Assembly (NCBI GenBank): GCA_050950645.1
Contig: JBMNHZ010000014.1
Coordinates: forward strand, 1 to 64,000
Length of the DNA stretch: 64,000 nt
Source: BRH-c25 sp012519325
GTDB taxonomy: Bacteria; Bacillota; Clostridia; Lutisporales; Lutisporaceae
Reading direction: 5' to 3'
Part shown: positions 9,638 through 18,574 of the stretch, one piece after another
Layout: each line of letters begins with the position of its first letter
Position numbering within the stretch: position 1 is the stretch's first letter
Position numbers and translations under genes: made by a program
The notes under the pieces: generated by a model
The model's database searches: none
Told to the model about the DNA's origin: nothing
The model's input: only the letters and a program-made list of their open reading frames with translations

Positions 9638-12442
9638 TTGAAAAGGTTACGCAGAATTAAAACCAAGGGCATTACGATATTATTGGTAGTTTTTGTGCTG
9701 ATAATAGCGTTTTTCCGTAATATAGCCGAATATCTTATTGATTATCAATGGTTTTCAGAGCTTGGCTACCAAGAGGTATTTTTTAAAAAGCTTTTTACTC
9801 AACTGAAATTTTTTATTCCGGCATTTATTGTGCTTTTTTTTCTGTTTTACCTGTATATTAAATCTATTAATGCTCACTCCATAAAATACAGCGGATTGAT
9901 ACTATCAAACGTAGAAAAAAAGGTAAGAATCAAGATATTTCTGTTTGGCTCCCTAGGCTTATCTCTTGTTTTCTCTTTGGTGTTCGTACTTGATATATGG
10001 TATGATTTTTTGATATTTATAAACAAGACTCCTTTTGGCTTAACTGATCCTATATTTGGAAGAGATATTGGATATTATATATTCTCACAGCCCTTCCTCA
10101 ATAAGCTGTATAATTTTTTATTAATGATTGTGCTTGTATTTGCAGCAGTTACTTTGGCTTTTAACGCTTACAATATTTTTACCACTAAGGTGCCCTACGA
10201 GAAGCTCGGTATGGATACTAAACCTGCCGGCAGCTCCAAGGACATCTACAGGAATATACTTGGGGCCGCACCAAAACAGCTTGTGTTTCTTGGCGGGCTC
10301 TTTTTTCTGCTTCTCGCCTTTGGTTTTTATCTCAGGACCTTTGACCTGCTTTATTCTTCAAGAGGGGTCGCATATGGCGCCAGTTATGCTGATGTTAAGA
10401 TAACTCTTCCTTCTTATTACATATATATAGGCATATGCATATTAACAGCAGTATTATTAGCAATATCAAGGAACAAAAAAAATATAAAGCTGGTTGTTTT
10501 AGGACCGATTCTTCTTATAGCGGCAATGATTGCCTCCGGGATTATAAATGGTATAGTTCAGAATATTATAGTGGCTCCGAATGAATTGGCGAAAGAAGAA
10601 GAATTTTTGCAGTACAATATTGATTATACTAATTATGCATACAAACTTGATAAGGTCATGGAGAAGGAGTTTTCGGTAAACCAGGCCCTTACAAGAGAAG
10701 ATATTGAAGAAAATATGGTTACTGTAAAAAATATCCCGATAAATGATTATAGGCCGGCAAAGGACATTTACAACCAAATTCAAGGCTTAAAAAGCTATTA
10801 TCAGTTTATCGACATGGATATAGACAGATATACAATAAACGATGTATACAGACAAGTATTTATATCAGCAAGAGAGCTTCAATCTGCAAATATTCCAAAA
10901 CAGACAGGGGCACAGGGAGTATCGTGGATAAACAAATATTTAAAATACACCCACGGATACGGTGTAGCGATGTCTCCGGTAAATGAAGTTACTGCTTCGG
11001 GTCAGCCCAGATTGTTCATAAGGGATATGCCATTGGTATCGGATATTGATATAAAAGTAGACGTTCCCCAAATATATTTTGGAGAGAATACAAAGGATTT
11101 TGTAATAGTTAATTCCAGAGAGAAGGAATTTGATTATCCTGCAACCAATATGAATATGGAAACAGAATATAATGGAACAGGCGGCATAAGGCTTAATTTA
11201 TTAAATAGGATTCTTTTTGCGGTAAAGGAGGGAAAGATAAATTTTCTATTATCTCAGGATATAAGCTCAAGGAGCAGGATATTAATAAACAGGGAGATAA
11301 TTGGTAGAGCAAGCAGAATTGCGCCATTTCTTTCCTATGATGAAGATCCTTATATAGTGATTCATAACAAAAAGCTGTACTGGATAATAGATGCATATAC
11401 TTCAAGCAGCAGATACCCTTATTCAGAGAGAATCAACAGTCAGACATCTACAAATTATATTCGCAACTCTGTTAAGGTTGTTATAGATGCTTATAACGGC
11501 TCTACGGATTTCTATATTGCAGATACAAATGATCCGATAATAACGACATACTCCAGGATATTTTCCACATTATTTAAGCCTATTGGTGAAATGCCCGAGG
11601 GCTTAAGAGCGCATATAAGATACCCGCAGACACTTTTTGATATACAGGCGGACATATATAAGAAGTACCATATGAAAAACGCCCGGGAGTTTTATAATAA
11701 GAGTGATGTATGGGATGTATCGACACAGATTTATGGATCCAGTACCACTCAGGCAAATGCAGAGATGGTAGAGTCCTCATACCTTGTTATGAGGCTTCCT
11801 GACAGCAAAAAGGAAGAATTCTTGTTGATGGTTCCTTATACTCCGCAAGGAAAGACTAATTTGATAGCCTGGCTTGCAGTAAAAAACGACGGCGATAATT
11901 ATGGGGACATGATTCTGTACAGTTTTCCGTCGGGAAAAATAGTAGAAGGCCCTATGCAGGTAGAAGGAATAGTCAGTCAGGATACAATAATAGGACCTCA
12001 GCTGAATTTGCTGGCAACCGGAGGAAACTCACAGGTAATAAGAGGGAACATGCTTATAATACCTATTGAGGAATCAATACTGTATGTAGAGCCTATATAT
12101 GTAAAAGCATTAAATGCAAATGCACTCCCTGAGCAGAAGAAAGTAATTGTTTACTTCAAAAACCAAGTTGTAATGGAAGACACATTAGATGAGGCTTTGG
12201 ACAGGATATTCCCTGCAAAGGAAGAACCGAAAGAAGATATACAGCAGGAACAGGTTAGAACACCGGCAGGTATTGCAGATACTTCAGTAGGCAGCCTGAT
12301 AATAGAAGCCAATAATGTATTTGCCGAGGCAATAAAAGCACAGCAATCCGGCAATTGGGCAGAATATGGATCTAAGCTTGAAATGCTGGAAGAACTGTTA
12401 AAAAGGCTTAATGAGATGACTAGTATGCCTTCCAACCAATGA
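9638..12442 (+). CDS. UPF0182 family membrane protein
   Basis: A protein of 934 residues of the UPF0182 (COG1615) family, large membrane proteins of unknown function found in clostridia and actinobacteria. The N-terminal third has several hydrophobic segments (near residues 14-31, 55-75, 105-125, 160-185, 215-240, 275-295 and 300-325), followed by a long, probably extracellular region with motifs such as WFSELGY and PEGLRAHIRYPQ that I associate with this family. The C-terminus is acidic and probably helical. I chose TTG at 9638 because a run of Gs with AGAGG lies 5-15 bases upstream; an ATG at 9560 is in frame but has no ribosome-binding site. The length fits the family. It is monocistronic or the head of a short operon with rnhC. 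Confidence 0.88.
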   Translation: MKRLRRIKTKGITILLVVFVLIIAFFRNIAEYLIDYQWFSELGYQEVFFKKLFTQLKFFIPAFIVLFFLFYLYIKSINAHSIKYSGLILSNVEKKVRIKIFLFGSLGLSLVFSLVFVLDIWYDFLIFINKTPFGLTDPIFGRDIGYYIFSQPFLNKLYNFLLMIVLVFAAVTLAFNAYNIFTTKVPYEKLGMDTKPAGSSKDIYRNILGAAPKQLVFLGGLFFLLLAFGFYLRTFDLLYSSRGVAYGASYADVKITLPSYYIYIGICILTAVLLAISRNKKNIKLVVLGPILLIAAMIASGIINGIVQNIIVAPNELAKEEEFLQYNIDYTNYAYKLDKVMEKEFSVNQALTREDIEENMVTVKNIPINDYRPAKDIYNQIQGLKSYYQFIDMDIDRYTINDVYRQVFISARELQSANIPKQTGAQGVSWINKYLKYTHGYGVAMSPVNEVTASGQPRLFIRDMPLVSDIDIKVDVPQIYFGENTKDFVIVNSREKEFDYPATNMNMETEYNGTGGIRLNLLNRILFAVKEGKINFLLSQDISSRSRILINREIIGRASRIAPFLSYDEDPYIVIHNKKLYWIIDAYTSSSRYPYSERINSQTSTNYIRNSVKVVIDAYNGSTDFYIADTNDPIITTYSRIFSTLFKPIGEMPEGLRAHIRYPQTLFDIQADIYKKYHMKNAREFYNKSDVWDVSTQIYGSSTTQANAEMVESSYLVMRLPDSKKEEFLLMVPYTPQGKTNLIAWLAVKNDGDNYGDMILYSFPSGKIVEGPMQVEGIVSQDTIIGPQLNLLATGGNSQVIRGNMLIIPIEESILYVEPIYVKALNANALPEQKKVIVYFKNQVVMEDTLDEALDRIFPAKEEPKEDIQQEQVRTPAGIADTSVGSLIIEANNVFAEAIKAQQSGNWAEYGSKLEMLEELLKRLNEMTSMPSNQ

Positions 12443-12489
12443 AGCAATTGATTCCGGGCAGCTTCAATACATTTTCTGGAGTGAGATAA

Positions 12490-13380
12490 TTGTATAAGAC
12501 GAAAGATAAGTACCAATATTATGAATACCTGAAGAGCGTATTTGAAAAGAATGGGGTTGAAGTGAGCCACTATGAAGATATCAAATATGGACTGCAATTC
12601 AGCATTATTATCAATGAAAAGAAGCGCATTATAAGAGTCTATGAAAACAAAAAAAGAGGGATAAGATGTGATTTGTCTCTAATAAAGGATGAGGAGATTC
12701 TTAAGCTGATTACGGGGCTCGTGCACGGGGGAGAAAATAATGCAGAAGAAGATTCAGATACGGGGCTTATTGGAACCGATGAGTCAGGTAAAGGTGATTA
12801 TTTCGGGCCTCTGATAATTGCGGGAGTTTATGCAGATTCTGAGATGAAGGAAAAGCTTAAGGAAATAGGAGTTGCAGACAGCAAAACTCTTTCTGATGCC
12901 AGAATTAGAAAGCTGGCCGACGAGATAACCGGAATCTGCAAATATTCCGTAGTTATCATCGGCAACAAGAGGTATAACGAATTATATGACAAAATCGGAA
13001 ACCTAAACAAGCTTCTTGCATGGGGTCATGCACGGGTAATTGAAAACCTGCTGGAAGATGTGGATTGCAGTAATGTACTGTCTGATCAATTCGGCAGCCC
13101 GGAGCTTATTAAAAATGCATTGCTGGAAAGGGGGAGAAAAATAAATCTGGAGCAAAGGCCGAGAGCGGAAGAAAACGTAGTGGTAGCCGCTGCCAGCATT
13201 CTTGCAAGAAATGAGTATGTAAAAGCAATGAACAAGCTGGCTGAAGAATATGGGATGGAGTTTCCAAAAGGAAGTTCTTCTGCGGTATCAGAGGCTGCAA
13301 GGAAATTTGTACTGCTTTACGGAAAAGAAAAGCTGATAAATGCAGCGAAGCTGCATTTCGTTATAACAAAGAAATTATAA
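12490..13380 (+). CDS. rnhC: Ribonuclease HIII
   Basis: Cleaves the RNA strand of RNA-DNA hybrids. The 296-residue length is typical. The N-terminal 80 or so residues form the TBP-like substrate-binding domain of RNase HIII, and the catalytic domain starts with GTDESGKGDYFGPL (about residues 92-105), containing the acidic D-E pair. VADSKTLSD supplies another active-site aspartate. The start is TTG at 12490, with GGAGTGAG a few bases upstream. The next gene begins 14 bases downstream, so the two are probably co-transcribed. Confidence 0.93.
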   Translation: MYKTKDKYQYYEYLKSVFEKNGVEVSHYEDIKYGLQFSIIINEKKRIIRVYENKKRGIRCDLSLIKDEEILKLITGLVHGGENNAEEDSDTGLIGTDESGKGDYFGPLIIAGVYADSEMKEKLKEIGVADSKTLSDARIRKLADEITGICKYSVVIIGNKRYNELYDKIGNLNKLLAWGHARVIENLLEDVDCSNVLSDQFGSPELIKNALLERGRKINLEQRPRAEENVVVAAASILARNEYVKAMNKLAEEYGMEFPKGSSSAVSEAARKFVLLYGKEKLINAAKLHFVITKKL

Positions 13381-13394
13381 AAGGAGGATAAGTC

Positions 13395-13946
13395 ATGAAA
13401 AAAGTGAATGTCTATCTGGCAGAAGGTTTTGAAGAGATCGAAGCCATTACTGTGGTCGATACATTAAGGCGAGCTGAAATAGATGCAAGAATGATATCGA
13501 TAACAGGTAAGAAGGATGTTGAAGGAGCTCATGGAATTGTTGTTTCTGCCGATGAGATTTTTGAAAGTTTTAATAATATGGAGTCAGATATGATAGTTCT
13601 TCCAGGAGGAATGCCCGGTACCAAACATCTGGGAGAGCATGAGGGGCTTAGAAAGGTCATAATGAGTTTTGCTGAGGCAGGAAAACCGGTAGCGGCAATA
13701 TGTGCAGCTCCCAGCATTCTTGGGGAGATGGGACTTCTGGACAAAAAGGAAGCAGTCTGCTATCCGGGCTTTGAAGAAACACTTAAGGGAGCATCCATTG
13801 GAAAGGATATAGTCTCACAGGGAGGAAATTTTATAACTTCTAAGGGACCGGGCACTGCGATTTATTTTGCATTACATCTGGTAGACCTTCTGAGAGGCGA
13901 GGAAACAGCTGAAGAGCTTAAAAAAGGAATGATTGTACAAGAATGA
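13395..13946 (+). CDS. DJ-1/PfpI family protein
   Basis: A 183-residue class I glutamine-amidotransferase-like protein of the DJ-1/ThiJ subfamily. The nucleophile elbow AICAAPS places the reactive cysteine at residue 103, and the acidic residues in GFEEIE (13-14) are where DJ-1 proteins hold the glutamate that tunes that cysteine. Family members have been linked to glyoxal or methylglyoxal removal and to protein repair; which applies here cannot be told. AAAGGAGG at 13380-13387 fixes the ATG start. It directly follows rnhC, and the proS T-box leader begins about 45 bases after its stop. Confidence 0.88.
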   Translation: MKKVNVYLAEGFEEIEAITVVDTLRRAEIDARMISITGKKDVEGAHGIVVSADEIFESFNNMESDMIVLPGGMPGTKHLGEHEGLRKVIMSFAEAGKPVAAICAAPSILGEMGLLDKKEAVCYPGFEETLKGASIGKDIVSQGGNFITSKGPGTAIYFALHLVDLLRGEETAEELKKGMIVQE

Positions 13947-13994
13947 AAAGCGTGTATATTGACAGGGCAAATGCCATAATATATAATAAGCTTA

Positions 13995-14240
13995 ATTCAA
14001 AGACTAAAGGCAATGAAGGGGAATAGTAGATAACAGGATGCCTTAAGAGAGGAAGGCTTAATTGCTGAAAGGCTTTCCAGGTTAACTTTTATCGAACCCA
14101 ACCTCCAAGCCGGGGATAAACTCCTAGCGTGTGCCCGCGTTAAAGGCTGAAGAGGAATGTACGTATGATGACGTATATTTAAATAGGGTGGTACCGCGAG
14201 CAAACCTTCGTCCCTTACATGTGACGAAGGTTTATTATTG
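13995..14240 (+). promoter_or_regulatory. T-box riboswitch controlling proS (specifier CCC, proline)
   Basis: The leader carries the conserved T-box sequence AGGGTGGTACCGCG at 14185-14198, followed by a terminator hairpin (AACCTTCGTC at 14203-14212 pairing with GACGAAGGTT at 14223-14232) and T-rich sequence. In the 3' side of stem I, GAA-CCC-A at 14094-14100 has the layout of a specifier loop and reads CCC, a proline codon, matching the downstream prolyl-tRNA synthetase. Uncharged tRNA-Pro should stabilise the antiterminator and allow proS transcription. Confidence 0.92.
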
Positions 14241-14272
14241 TAATTTAAATCGTATCTGAAGGAGAGATTATT

Positions 14273-15718
14273 ATGGCTGATAAGAAGCAGCAAGAATTTG
14301 TTAAAGAGATTACCCCGATGGAAGTGGATTTTTCCCAGTGGTATACTGATGTCATATTAAAGACTGATATGGTTGACTATGCTCCGGTCAAGGGCTGCAT
14401 GGTAATAAAGCCCTACGGCTATGGGGTATGGGAAGGAATTCAGAGAGTAGCCGACAGAAGATTCAAGGCTACAGGACATAAGAATGCTTACTTTCCCCTT
14501 TTGATACCTGAAAGTTATCTGAAGAAGGAAGCCGAGCATTTTGAGGGATTCGCTCCCGAGGTACTTTGGGTTACTCACGGGGGCAGTGAGGAACTCACTG
14601 AGAGATTGTTTATCAGGCCTACTTCGGAAACCATAATATGTGATATGTATTCCAAATGGGTGCAATCATACAGGGATCTTCCTCTATTGATAAACCAATG
14701 GTGCAATGTTGTACGATGGGAAAAGACTACCAGACCTTTCCTCAGAACGGCCGAGTTCTTATGGCAGGAGGGCCATACGGTACATGCGGATGAGGAGGAA
14801 GCCCAGAAGGAAACAATGCAGATGCTTGAAATATACAGGCAGGTTGCCGAAGACGAACTGGCAATGCCTGTAATACTGGGACAGAAAAGTGAAAAGGAGA
14901 AATTTGCAGGAGCTCTTCGCACTTATACAATGGAAGCGATGATGCATGACGGAAAAGCTCTGCAGGCAGGTACATCACACAATCTAGGGCAGCATTTTTC
15001 CAAGATGTTTGATATACAATTCTTAGATAGAGATGGGGTACTAAAATATGCGTATTCTACCTCATGGGGGATTTCTACAAGGCTTATCGGAGGAATCATA
15101 ATGGTGCACGGAGACAACAGAGGCCTTAAAATGCCTCCCAGAATAGCCCCGATACAGGTTATTGTTATCCCGATAGCTTTCCACAAGGAAGGAGTGTTGG
15201 ATAAGGTAAAGGCGGTGAAAGAAGAACTGGAAAAGTGTTTCCGGGTCGAAATAGATGACAGGGATACCTACAGTCCCGGCTGGAAATTCAACGAATGGGA
15301 GATGAAGGGTGTTCCCATAAGGATGGAGATCGGTCCCAGAGATATAGAAAACAACCAGGTGACAATAGCCAGAAGAGATACCCTGGAGAAATTCACTGTA
15401 TCCATGGATAATCTCACAGAGACCATCTCCGGGCTTCTTGATGAGATTCATACCACAATGTTCAACAAGGCACTGAAGAATAGAGAGAATAAGACCTATA
15501 CCACAACGGATTATGAGGAATTCAAGAAAATAATGCAGAATACTCCGGGCTTCGTGAAAACAATGTGGTGCGGCAGCAGGGAGTGTGAGGATAAGCTCAA
15601 GGAGGATACCAATGCTACAATAAGATGTATACCATTCAATCAGGAGCATGTAGGAGACGAATGTCTTATTTGTGGAGGCAAGGCGGAAAAAATGGTATAT
15701 GCGGCAAAAGCATATTAA
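14273..15718 (+). CDS. proS: Prolyl-tRNA synthetase, archaeal/eukaryotic type
   Basis: Charges tRNA-Pro with proline. At 481 residues, without the editing insertion of the long bacterial form, it belongs to the ProS type found in archaea, eukaryotes and some bacteria including clostridia. Class II motifs are visible: RPTSETIICDMY, RWEKTTRPFLRTAEFLWQEG (motif 2) and a motif 3-like STRLIGGIIMVHGD. The C-terminal domain has four cysteines in two pairs (CGSREC and CLICGG), typical of the zinc-binding tail of this type. GGAGAG upstream sets the ATG start. Expression is controlled by the T-box in front. Confidence 0.96.
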   Translation: MADKKQQEFVKEITPMEVDFSQWYTDVILKTDMVDYAPVKGCMVIKPYGYGVWEGIQRVADRRFKATGHKNAYFPLLIPESYLKKEAEHFEGFAPEVLWVTHGGSEELTERLFIRPTSETIICDMYSKWVQSYRDLPLLINQWCNVVRWEKTTRPFLRTAEFLWQEGHTVHADEEEAQKETMQMLEIYRQVAEDELAMPVILGQKSEKEKFAGALRTYTMEAMMHDGKALQAGTSHNLGQHFSKMFDIQFLDRDGVLKYAYSTSWGISTRLIGGIIMVHGDNRGLKMPPRIAPIQVIVIPIAFHKEGVLDKVKAVKEELEKCFRVEIDDRDTYSPGWKFNEWEMKGVPIRMEIGPRDIENNQVTIARRDTLEKFTVSMDNLTETISGLLDEIHTTMFNKALKNRENKTYTTTDYEEFKKIMQNTPGFVKTMWCGSRECEDKLKEDTNATIRCIPFNQEHVGDECLICGGKAEKMVYAAKAY

Positions 15719-15724
15719 TTTACT

Positions 15725-15772
15725 AATGGCATGTATATCGGCCTTTTTGACATACATGCCATTCAGTTTTTT
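15725..15772 (+). terminator. Terminator after proS
   Basis: A perfect 12-bp stem (AATGGCATGTAT at 15725-15736 with ATACATGCCATT at 15752-15763) is followed by CAG and six Ts. It separates proS from the convergent small gene. Confidence 0.8.
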
Positions 15773-15787
15773 GCTTTGATATATTCA

Positions 15788-16000
15788 TCAGCGGAAGTCG
15801 GTTCTGATTCCAAATCTGTTGTTTCTTCTTATTTCAGACAGAGTTTGGGCTTCCAGATATTGTGCTTTTGCAGCTACTTCATCGCTGTCAAGGATTCCCT
15901 TTTCTATCAGAAGTTCAATTATACTTGTTATTGCCAGTGTGTTTTTGTAGTCAATTTCCTTTAAATTTGCAATTTGACCGACGATATCCAGCTTATTCAT
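15788..16000 (-). CDS. Small hypothetical protein (70 aa)
   Basis: A 70-residue acidic, helix-rich protein that I do not recognise. It is likely to be real because the ATG (reverse strand, 16000) is preceded by a strong AAGGAGGAG site at the right distance and the frame is open from there to the proS terminator. It has no signal peptide, membrane segment or cysteines. It lies on the opposite strand between proS and the serS leader, so it is a single-gene transcript. Confidence 0.6.
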   Translation of the reverse strand: MNKLDIVGQIANLKEIDYKNTLAITSIIELLIEKGILDSDEVAAKAQYLEAQTLSEIRRNNRFGIRTDFR

Positions 16001-16164
16001 ATTATACTCCTCCTTGTACTTTATCTGTAACTATAATCCAGATCATGTAAATTATTGCCTTACAGAAGCACAAATATACCCGGGAAACAAGGTAAATTTA
16101 TAAAACAGTTGCATAAATACATAATAAGTAGTAGAATAATCTAAAATATATATTGAATAATTTA

Positions 16165-16390
16165 AATGCATTGAAGGGAAAAGCTATATGCATGCCATCA
16201 AGAGAGCGGGCGGAAGGTGTGAGCCAGCTGGCAGCTTGTAGTCATCCATCCCGGAGCAGTCTGCGAGGAGCAGTACCGGTACCGCCGTTAAATATATAAG
16301 AGAGCAGTGATATTGGTTACTGCTAATTAGGGTGGCAACGCGGAAAGTCTTTCGTCCCTTTTCATGGGGAGGAAAGACTTTTATTTATCT
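16165..16390 (+). promoter_or_regulatory. T-box riboswitch controlling serS
   Basis: AGGGTGGCAACGCGG at 16329-16343 is a T-box sequence. It is followed by a terminator hairpin (AAAGTCTTTC at 16344-16353 with GGAAAGACTTT ending at 16381) and T-rich sequence, directly ahead of serS. I could not place the specifier codon with confidence; serine is inferred from the downstream gene. Confidence 0.88.
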
Positions 16391-16412
16391 ATTAAAAAAG
16401 GAGGAAAACACT

Positions 16413-17687
16413 ATGCTGGATATTAGAGTAATTAGGTCCAACCCTGAGAAGATAAAAAGAAAACTCTCAAGAAGAGGACAGGAGTTCAGAATTGATGAGG
16501 TTCTGAAGCTTGATGAACAGAGGCGGCAGGTGATTTATCAGGTAGAGGAGCTTAAAAGCAGAAAAAACAAAGTATCGGAAGAGGTTGCAGAACTGAAAAA
16601 AGCAAAGCAGGATGCCGAGACTATGGTTCTGGAAATGAGGCAAGTATCCGAAAAGATTAAGGAAATGGATGAGCAGGTAAGAAATCTGGATGAGAAGATA
16701 ACGGACATTCTTCTGACTATACCAAATACACCTAATGACGGTATACCTGACGGCAGCTCTGATGCGGATAATGCTGAAATTAGGAAGCAAGGAGAACCGA
16801 CAAAATTTGAATATGAGCCAAAGGCTCATTGGGATATCGGTATCGATCTCAATATACTGGATTTTGAAACGGCAGGAAAGGTGACAGGTGCCAGATTCAC
16901 ATTTTACAGAGGACTGGGAGCAAAGCTGGAGAGAGCGCTGATAAACTTTATGTTGGATACTAACACCGAAAACGGCTATACTGAAATATTCCCTCCCTTT
17001 ATGGTTCATAGGAGAAGTATGATAGGAACAGGCCAACTGCCGAAATTTGAAGAGGACGCTTTTAAGGTTCAGAATACGGAGTATTTCCTAGTGCCCACTG
17101 CTGAAGTTCCAGTTACCAACATGTACAGAGAGCAGATACTTGATGGCAGCATGCTGCCCATAAAACATACGGCATATACTGCCTGCTTCAGAGCTGAAGC
17201 GGGTTCGGCAGGAAGGGACACGAGAGGATTAATAAGACAACATCAGTTCAACAAGGTTGAACTTGTCAAATTTGCAAACCCTGAGAACTCCTATGAGGAG
17301 CTGGAGAAGCTGACTGAGGATGCGGAAAGATTATTGAAGCTATTAAAGCTTCCATATAGGGTGGTATGCCTGTGTGCCGGGGATCTAGGCTTTTCTTCTG
17401 CAAAGACCTATGATCTGGAGGTTTGGATGCCGAGCTACGGCAGGTATGTAGAAATATCCTCCTGCAGCAATTTTGAAGATTACCAGGCAAGAAGGGCAGA
17501 TATAAAATTCAGACCGTCACCCAAGGAAAAACCTAGATTTGTTCATACTCTTAACGGCTCAGGCCTTGCTGTAGGAAGATCGGTAGCTGCTATACTTGAG
17601 AATTATCAGCAGGAAAACGGAAGCGTAGTCATTCCAGAGGTTCTGAGGCCTTACATGGGAGGTTTGGACAAAATAACAAAGGCATAA
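16413..17687 (+). CDS. serS: Seryl-tRNA synthetase
   Basis: Charges tRNA-Ser with serine. The 424 residues are standard. Residues about 25-105 form the long charged coiled-coil arm that reads the tRNA-Ser variable arm. Class II motif 2 is FRAEAGSAGRDTRGLIRQHQ and motif 3 is NGSGLAVGRSVAAILE. The start is the ATG at 16413 behind AAAAGGAGG; the frame is open further upstream but only through the T-box terminator. Two tRNA-Ser genes lie within 700 bp downstream. Confidence 0.97.
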   Translation: MLDIRVIRSNPEKIKRKLSRRGQEFRIDEVLKLDEQRRQVIYQVEELKSRKNKVSEEVAELKKAKQDAETMVLEMRQVSEKIKEMDEQVRNLDEKITDILLTIPNTPNDGIPDGSSDADNAEIRKQGEPTKFEYEPKAHWDIGIDLNILDFETAGKVTGARFTFYRGLGAKLERALINFMLDTNTENGYTEIFPPFMVHRRSMIGTGQLPKFEEDAFKVQNTEYFLVPTAEVPVTNMYREQILDGSMLPIKHTAYTACFRAEAGSAGRDTRGLIRQHQFNKVELVKFANPENSYEELEKLTEDAERLLKLLKLPYRVVCLCAGDLGFSSAKTYDLEVWMPSYGRYVEISSCSNFEDYQARRADIKFRPSPKEKPRFVHTLNGSGLAVGRSVAAILENYQQENGSVVIPEVLRPYMGGLDKITKA

Positions 17688-17893
17688 AAAATTTTACAGA
17701 AAATTCCAGGCGGGCAGAAACAGCAATCGGGCACATTGTCAGAATATCAGAGGAAGCAGCTGCTGCAACCGAACAAGTATCTGCTTCAACTGATAAACAG
17801 GCGAATGAGGTGCGAAGCATATTGGAATCAGCTGAGATGCTGTCCGAGCTTGCAGAAAGTCTTAAAGGGAATATGAGCAACTTTACGGTATAA
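17688..17893 (+). pseudogene. C-terminal remnant of a methyl-accepting chemotaxis protein
   Basis: Immediately after the serS stop there are about 67 codons without a start that read NFTENSRRAETAIGH, then EEAAAATEQVSAST, and end GNMSNFTV and stop. The EQVSAST segment is the conserved signalling-helix sequence found near the end of chemoreceptors. No start codon or ribosome-binding site precedes it, and the 5' end is cut at the serS boundary. It is a displaced 3' end. The truncated chemoreceptor-like gene at 33822-35021 lacks exactly this part. Confidence 0.75.
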
Positions 17894-17967
17894 TGGAATT
17901 TGCATAATAAAATGCCAAGTTTAAAATGTAGTGTAATTTACAGACCTAATATCATAATATTTGTTTG

Positions 17968-17996
17968 TTGACACCAAAATTTAATATTGTTATAAT
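17968..17996 (+). promoter_or_regulatory. Consensus promoter for tRNA-Ser(UGA)
   Basis: TTGACA (17968-17973) and TATAAT (17991-17996) are separated by 17 bases, a perfect sigma-A promoter. The tRNA starts 18 bases after the -10 box. Confidence 0.9.
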
Positions 17997-18013
17997 GTAT
18001 ATTGTTCACGTGA

Positions 18014-18103
18014 GGAGAGATGTTCGAGTGGTTTATGGAGCTGGTCTTGAAAACCAGAGGCGTGTTACAGCGTCCGAGGGTTCGAATCCCTCTCTCTCCT
18101 CCA
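18014..18103 (+). tRNA. tRNA-Ser (anticodon UGA)
   Basis: A 90-base class II tRNA with a long variable arm. The anticodon loop CTTGAAA is flanked by the stem CTGGT/ACCAG. The T-arm GAGGGTTCGAATCCCTC and the acceptor pair GGAGAGA/TCTCTCC are intact, and CCA is encoded. The discriminator base reads T instead of the usual G of serine tRNAs. Confidence 0.95.
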
Positions 18104-18265
18104 TATGATAGTATAATTGGCAGAATAGTAAGAGAGGGTGAGAACCCTCATGAAATGGCCAATTTGGAAATATTAATCAATAAATATCAAAGGCCACAGA
18201 TAAAGGAGATATACGTATAGAGGTGGGCAGCCGGCCATCCGGCTTCGAATCCCTCTCTCTCCTCG
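18104..18265 (+). repeat. tRNA-Ser-derived repeat unit U0
   Basis: The unit starts directly after the tRNA, contains AGAGAGGGTGAGAACCCTCAT from about 18131 and GGGCAGCCGGCCATCCGGC, and ends with TTCGAATCCCTCTCTCTCC followed by T, which is the 3' end of the preceding tRNA-Ser(UGA) including its odd T discriminator. It carries no protein-coding gene. It is the most diverged member of the family. Confidence 0.7.
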
Positions 18266-18299
18266 ATCTCATTATTTAAAAAATTTTTAAGTAGTCCAA

Positions 18300-18392
18300 G
18301 GAGAAGTACTCAAGTTTGGTCGAAGAGGCGCCCCTGCTAAGGGCGTAGGTCGGGAAACTGGCGCGAGGGTGCGAATCCCTCCTTCTCCGCCA
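18300..18392 (+). tRNA. tRNA-Ser (anticodon GCU)
   Basis: A 93-base class II tRNA. The loop CTGCTAA is closed by CGCCC/GGGCG, the acceptor is GGAGAAG/CTTCTCC with G discriminator and encoded CCA, and the variable arm is long. It reads AGC and AGU codons. The loss of the usual T-loop start (TGCGAATC instead of TTCGAATC) is a small oddity. Confidence 0.95.
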
Positions 18393-18574
18393 TAAAGGCC
18401 AATTAACTGCCGAAAGGCAGTTAATTTGCTTTTTGAAGGAGGGTGAGAACCCTCATCGAAAGGCCGATATCTTCCTATGCAATTGTAATTCACATGAGCC
18501 ACAGAAGATCACGCTTCACAAATAGAGGTGCGGCAGCCGGCCATCCCGGCTTCGAATCCCTCCTCTCTCCGCCA
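18393..18574 (+). repeat. tRNA-Ser-derived repeat unit U1
   Basis: This unit begins with the AACTGCC-GAAA-GGCAGTT hairpin, then GGAGGGTGAGAACCCTCAT at 18438, conserved blocks GAAAGGCCGA, ATTGTAATTC and ATGAGCCAC, then TGCGGCAGCCGGCC, and ends with TTCGAATCCCTCCTCTCTCC and GCCA, a near copy of the end of tRNA-Ser(GCU). It has no anticodon arm and no credible coding sequence. Confidence 0.75.
18401..18434 (+). terminator. Terminator after tRNA-Ser(GCU)
   Basis: AATTAACTGCC pairs with GGCAGTTAATT around a GAAA tetraloop (18401-18426), followed shortly by TTTTT at 18430-18434. Shorter forms of the same hairpin begin units U2 (18586-18603), U3 (18766-18783, also with TTTTT) and U4 (22292-22310). 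Confidence 0.8.
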
